Assembly (NCBI RefSeq): GCF_036711975.1
Contig: NC_091976.1
Coordinates: 24,986,001-25,050,000, forward strand
DNA: 64,000 bases
Direction of reading: 5' to 3'
Source: Onthophagus taurus
Lineage: Eukaryota > Arthropoda > Insecta > Coleoptera > Scarabaeidae
The notes beneath the pieces were generated by a model. That model did not search any database. It was not told where the DNA came from and saw only the letters and a program-made list of their open reading frames with translations. Positions 60,501 to 64,000 of the stretch are shown piece after piece. Every line of letters starts with the position of its first letter. Positions within the stretch are counted from its first letter, which is position 1. The translations under genes and the position numbers were made by a program.

Positions 60501-61600
60501 CTACTTGGCTAACTACAGACCTATTTCGATCATTCCCATAATTGGTTAAATATTTGAACTTGTCATTAAATCGCAGTTTGTTGATTATTTGGAAAATCAC
60601 ATGTTGAATACCTCTCAGTTTGGTTTTCGTCGAGGAATGCATACGAAATGGCTTTAAAAATAACCTGCTGATTGAGATATCACTTTTTGATCTGACCAAG
60701 GACTTACGACTGCGTTGACTACGAGTTATGGTTGCTCACCATTTTAGCAAACCCAGTATTTCACTGCTTAAGTCTTACCTTTCGGAGCGCAATCAGTATG
60801 CTCTTTTCAACAACCAGTCTTCTGATAAAATTACAGTTAAATACGGAGTCCCACAAGGATCTGTACTAGGTCCGTTGCTGTTTTTGATATTTATTAATGA
60901 CATGCCTAGTTGCCTGCCACGAGCTCGGAGGTTGTACTTTATGCAAACTATAAACACCCGCCCAAATGTCAATACTCTTGATCAGGCTGTGTCTAGCTCT
61001 ATTCGAAGACTTTTATCTTGGTTTGAATCTAATAATCTTGCTTTACGGGAAATTCCTCCAAATCTCACTCAGCCGGTTAAATATCTGGGAGTGATACTTG
61101 ATTCCAAGCTAACGTAGGAGGCTCATATACTAAGCTTGGTCATGAAGTTAAATAAATGTATTTTTACAATTAGAAATCTGATATAGTATCATTTGACACT
61201 TTGATTGTCACTTATTACGGATATTTCTAACCACAAGTGTCCTACGCCATTCTATGTTGGGGTCACTCTGCTCACGCTGCTCAGGCTTTTCGAATGCAAA
61301 GGAGAGTCATGACTGGTTTGCGTCGAATGTTGCAGAGCCAAATTCTCTGAACTGAATGTTCCGACTATTCCGTCTATATTATATTATAGAATTTCTGCAA
61401 TACATTAAAAATAATCCAACCTCGTATACTATTACGCCGCCAAGCTTTTCAATGTGCTGCCCCAGCATGTCCGGGTCCTTGATGCTAAACAGTTTAAATC
61501 TAAAATAAAGCTCTACTTTGGATTTAAAAGTTTCTATGGCATTGATGAATACTTCAAAAATAATTTCGATGATTTGGAAGGCTTGCCGATGGCATTGCCA
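60500..61600 (+). pseudogene. Non-LTR reverse transcriptase fragment (Jockey/CR1-like)
   Basis: The plus strand reads ANYRPISIIPIIG, LENHMLNTSQFGFRRGMHT, then from 60752 PSISLLKSYLSERNQYALF and KYGVPQGSVLGPLLFLIFIN. The last is the diagnostic GVPQGSVLGPLLF block. The expected YADD motif is replaced by a shifted, altered stretch near 60935, so the catalytic site is lost. The frame continues with SSSIRRLLSWFESNNLAL and VKYLGVILDSKLT, and after shifts ends with KLFNVLPQHVRVLDAKQFK near 61500. This is a dead element. Confidence 0.8.
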
Positions 61601-61639
61601 TAGTTGTAATCGTGCGTTTTCTGTTGTAACATCTTGCAA

Positions 61640-62055
61640 CTTTTATTTGTGTAGTATTTGTGTATCTCTTTGTGTATTTTTCTGTAGTCAGCTCCTATTA
61701 ATTGCATTGTATTTTTATGAGGTTTCCTTTTTCACACTAATTTCCGTACGAATTCGAGAAGAGAAATCTTTCTTAATAACACTATCTACTTTCATTCTTA
61801 CGACGTGTCCTAACCAACATAGGCGGTTCGAAGCGATAGGTACAGTTCAAAATTACAGCGTCTTAAACTGTTCTGATATTTCTCCAAATATGTGCGTCAA
61901 TATTTTCCTTTCGAAGGCGGCTCCTTCATCGTTCTTGATCAGTGTCTACGTTTCTGATCATGTCAGCATTGGTCGTATTAATGTTTTGTATATGTGGCAT
62001 TTGGTTTTTCTTGTGTTAGGTATTCAGATCTTAAGTGTCTGATTAGACCGTAGTA
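61640..62055. other. Degenerate transposon-like DNA
   Basis: Contains a 174-codon plus-strand frame (61518-62042) without any recognised motif, partly overlapping the end of the RT fragment. TTTCCGTACGAATTCGAGAA and the following text look like a dispersed repeat and not a gene. Confidence 0.3.
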
Positions 62056-62740
62056 GGTTTTGTTTGCTTTTTCCTGTCCATCGCCTCCTACCTCAGTTCA
62101 CTACACCCTCTTAGCATGTGTTCCAACGTCTCAAAATCTTCTCTACACAGCCTACACCATCAACAGATACTTTGGCAGTTCCTCTGTCACTATCTCCCTT
62201 CCTGTATCTGTGACTTTCTTTCCTCTCTCTGTATTTCTCTGTCCCTATTCCTCAGTTCTCCGACTCCTCTATTGTCGAACTAGTTAATATCCCACTCTCC
62301 TATAATATCCTTCTCTATCTCCCCGTCCATATATCAACTTCCTCTTCTTGATTTCCCTCCAGCACTTTCCCAGAATCCTACAATGCGGTCTTCCTTCTAT
62401 CCTTTCCTCGTACTTCACTGCTCTTCTCTCTTACTGCATCTACCTTAACCTCCTCCCGCACAACATACTCTGGAGTCTCTCTCGCCAACCCTAGTATTCA
62501 TCTCTAATACATTGTTTGCACATCCTCCAGCAATCCTTGTTGTCTTTATCCCTATACTTATGCCGTAAATCATTGCGCTCCTCACCAAGCCCTCAAACAT
62601 AACCCTTCTTTTTCCCACATCCCACATCTTTTTCTCAAAAATTCTTGGGGCGTTTTTGAGGTGATTGGGGCGAAGAGCCGAGGGTGTGGAGATGGGGGAG
62701 AAGGGTAGAGGGTTTTGGGTGTATACATGTATTGTAAAAT
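62056..62740 (-). pseudogene. Non-LTR retrotransposon C-terminal fragment
   Basis: Composition is pyrimidine-rich on the plus strand, reading on the minus strand as an Arg/Glu-rich protein. The frame from 62627 has MFEGLVRSAMIYGISIG. Later pieces have KYEERIEGRPHCRILGKCWR, EELPKYL and, near 62130-62090, CREDFETLEHMLRGCSEL. The last is the Cys/His cluster that closes one insect endonuclease/RT family. The RT piece at 18115-18540 looks like the same family. Stops and shifts are common. Confidence 0.6.
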
Positions 62741-62769
62741 ATTAAAAATTATAAACAATAAACGCTTAC

Positions 62770-63290
62770 TGTTATTAGTAAAGTTTTGGTTTTGTTTGCT
62801 TCTTTTTACTTCATCGCAGATGTTGTCATCTGCATTAAGAAGTGAACCCAGATATACAAATTATTTCACATCCAAGATGTTGTAGTTTTCGATTGTTAGG
62901 TTTTGCGATTGTCTTGGGCTATTGGTGTGCATGTATTTTGTCGTTGTTGGGTTCATTCTTAAACTACTCAGTTTGTGTTGCTCTATATATAAGGTTGTGG
63001 TTTAAGAATGAACCCAACAAAGACAAAATACATGCAAGAGTGTACAGGACTCTTGCTCATGATTGAGCCCCTTATGTTTATATCTGCTTTTCTTATAACT
63101 TTTTCAAGGATCATGTTGAAAAGTATGCATGACAATGCATTTCACTGTCGTAGATCTTCCAACTTTAAAATGTTGTGTTGTCTCTTTTTGAATTCTCACT
63201 GTGCTTTCCAACCTCAGTGTCTCCCTTGTTAGTGAGACAATCTCTTGATATCCTATAGTAAGCGCTTTCAAAGCAGATTTTAACACTATT
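62770..63290 (-). pseudogene. Non-LTR RT fragment (RTE-like)
   Basis: The minus strand reads, across frames, FESAYYRISRDCL (about 63265), ESTVRIQKETTQHFKVGR, KSYKKSRYKHKG, GLRMNPTTTKYMH (about 62955) and FVYLGSLLNADDNICDEVK. This order matches RT fingers, thumb and post-palm blocks. An inverted repeat (62925-62963 with 63001-63037) lies within it. The YADD region is lost. Confidence 0.6.
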
Positions 63291-64000
63291 TAACACAATT
63301 TTCGTTATACTACACTAAATCACTAGAATTAAGTCGATTATTTCTCATAAGAACTGATTTTTTCAATCGAAATGCGTATTAAATAGTAGAAATTGAGAAA
63401 AAAAGTGATAAATCAGAAAAATTAAAATACAAAAAGTGACATAGTTGATTACACAGTTGATTGGTCATTGCCAACCTCAAAAAATAAAAATAACTGAGGT
63501 TATTTCAGTGAATAGAATTGTTTATAACAATTTGTTTAAAAAACTTTGTTTATAGAAAAATGGATTAATTTAAATAAAATAAGTAAATAAAAATTGGCTT
63601 GTTTTAAAATCTTTATTTAGTATTATCAACTTATGTTGTAGTGAAATTTGGGTTGCATACATTCGAGTTAATTGAAGATTTTAGATTAATGTTAATAAAT
63701 TTGTATAATTCAAACATTCTCAGCAACAAAATTAATGATACATCTCAGATATTTCTTTTTTTTCCATTTAATAAAATTATAAAAGAATTTGTATTTCACT
63801 CTCTTATTATTAAAAAAATAATTTTATTGATAAAAAATTAAAAAAAAACTTAAAGTACGTTAATAAAGCTTTAGTAAATTAAATTTAGTGTTTAAAAACA
63901 GTTTTCTCATTCATTATTGTGGTCTCATTGATTCCCTCCCACCCAAACTACTAGAAGAGGAGTGGTTGAAGAGGATTGGTTCCTCCTCTACTCTTTTACA
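63291..64000. other. Right edge, AT-rich, nothing recognised
   Basis: AT-rich with short chance frames only. The last 90 bp become GC-richer (TCCCTCCCACCC, then an AGAGGAG-rich stretch with self-complementary pieces), which may be the edge of another repeat cut by the window end. Confidence 0.4.

Noticed and set aside
61518-62042. A 174-codon plus-strand frame
   Set aside because: It starts inside the tail of an RT pseudogene and runs into degenerate repeat DNA. No motif, no promoter, no splice context.

Overview
The window reads as nuclear DNA of an insect, plausibly a beetle, though the taxon is inferred only from gene content and transposon types. It is very AT-rich. Genes are split by GT-AG introns from under 100 bp to 8 kb, and transposon relics and degenerate repeats fill the space between exons. 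There is no bacterial operon structure, and I saw no tRNA, rRNA or CRISPR array.

Five genes are supported. Three are paralogous ABCG half-transporters of the ABCG1/ABCG4-like type: gene A at 7473-17203 (+, 10 coding exons, 659 aa), gene B at 21509-35725 (+, 8 exons, 663 aa) and gene C at 48793-59391 (-, 7 exons, 679 aa). My exon chains are divisible by three in all three genes, and each keeps Walker A, LSGGQ, Walker B and the H-switch. All three have a 118-nt second exon carrying Walker A, and several exons of one paralog equal the sum of two exons of another, so they arose by local duplication with later intron loss or gain. Between B and C lie a small secreted, icarapin-like gene (38025-42746, +, apparently with two alternative 3' ends) and ribosomal protein L9 (46514-47083, -, with a non-coding TOP-type first exon near 47325-47356).

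The rest is repeats. 1-7.2 kb: CCAAC-rich degenerate repeats and a foldback element made of four tandem hairpins inside 26-bp perfect inverted ends. Introns of gene A: non-LTR retrotransposon fragments and a dispersed GACACTTT-rich repeat pair. 18-20 kb: non-LTR fragments with a 303-bp tandem duplication. Intron 1 of gene B: a satellite with strict 174-176 bp spacing in an ABAB order. Intron 3 of gene B: a pogo/Tigger-like DNA transposon (28752-31245) with terminal inverted repeats and TA target-site duplication. Intron 6 of gene B: Tc1/mariner relics. 36.8-46.1 kb: a diverged T-rich repeat array in the large intron of the icarapin-like gene, with inverted copies downstream, one of which carries a dead antisense copy of exons 2 and 3. 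44.6-45.8 kb: a Ty3/Gypsy integrase and LTR remnant. 57.2-57.8 and 60.3-63.3 kb: several non-LTR fragments.

The three transporters are expected to act as homo- or heterodimers in membranes, probably moving lipids or other hydrophobic compounds. I see no functional link between them and RpL9 or the icarapin-like gene. The most unusual structures are the long inverted duplication around the icarapin-like gene (a possible hairpin RNA source), the dimeric satellite and the multi-hairpin foldback element.
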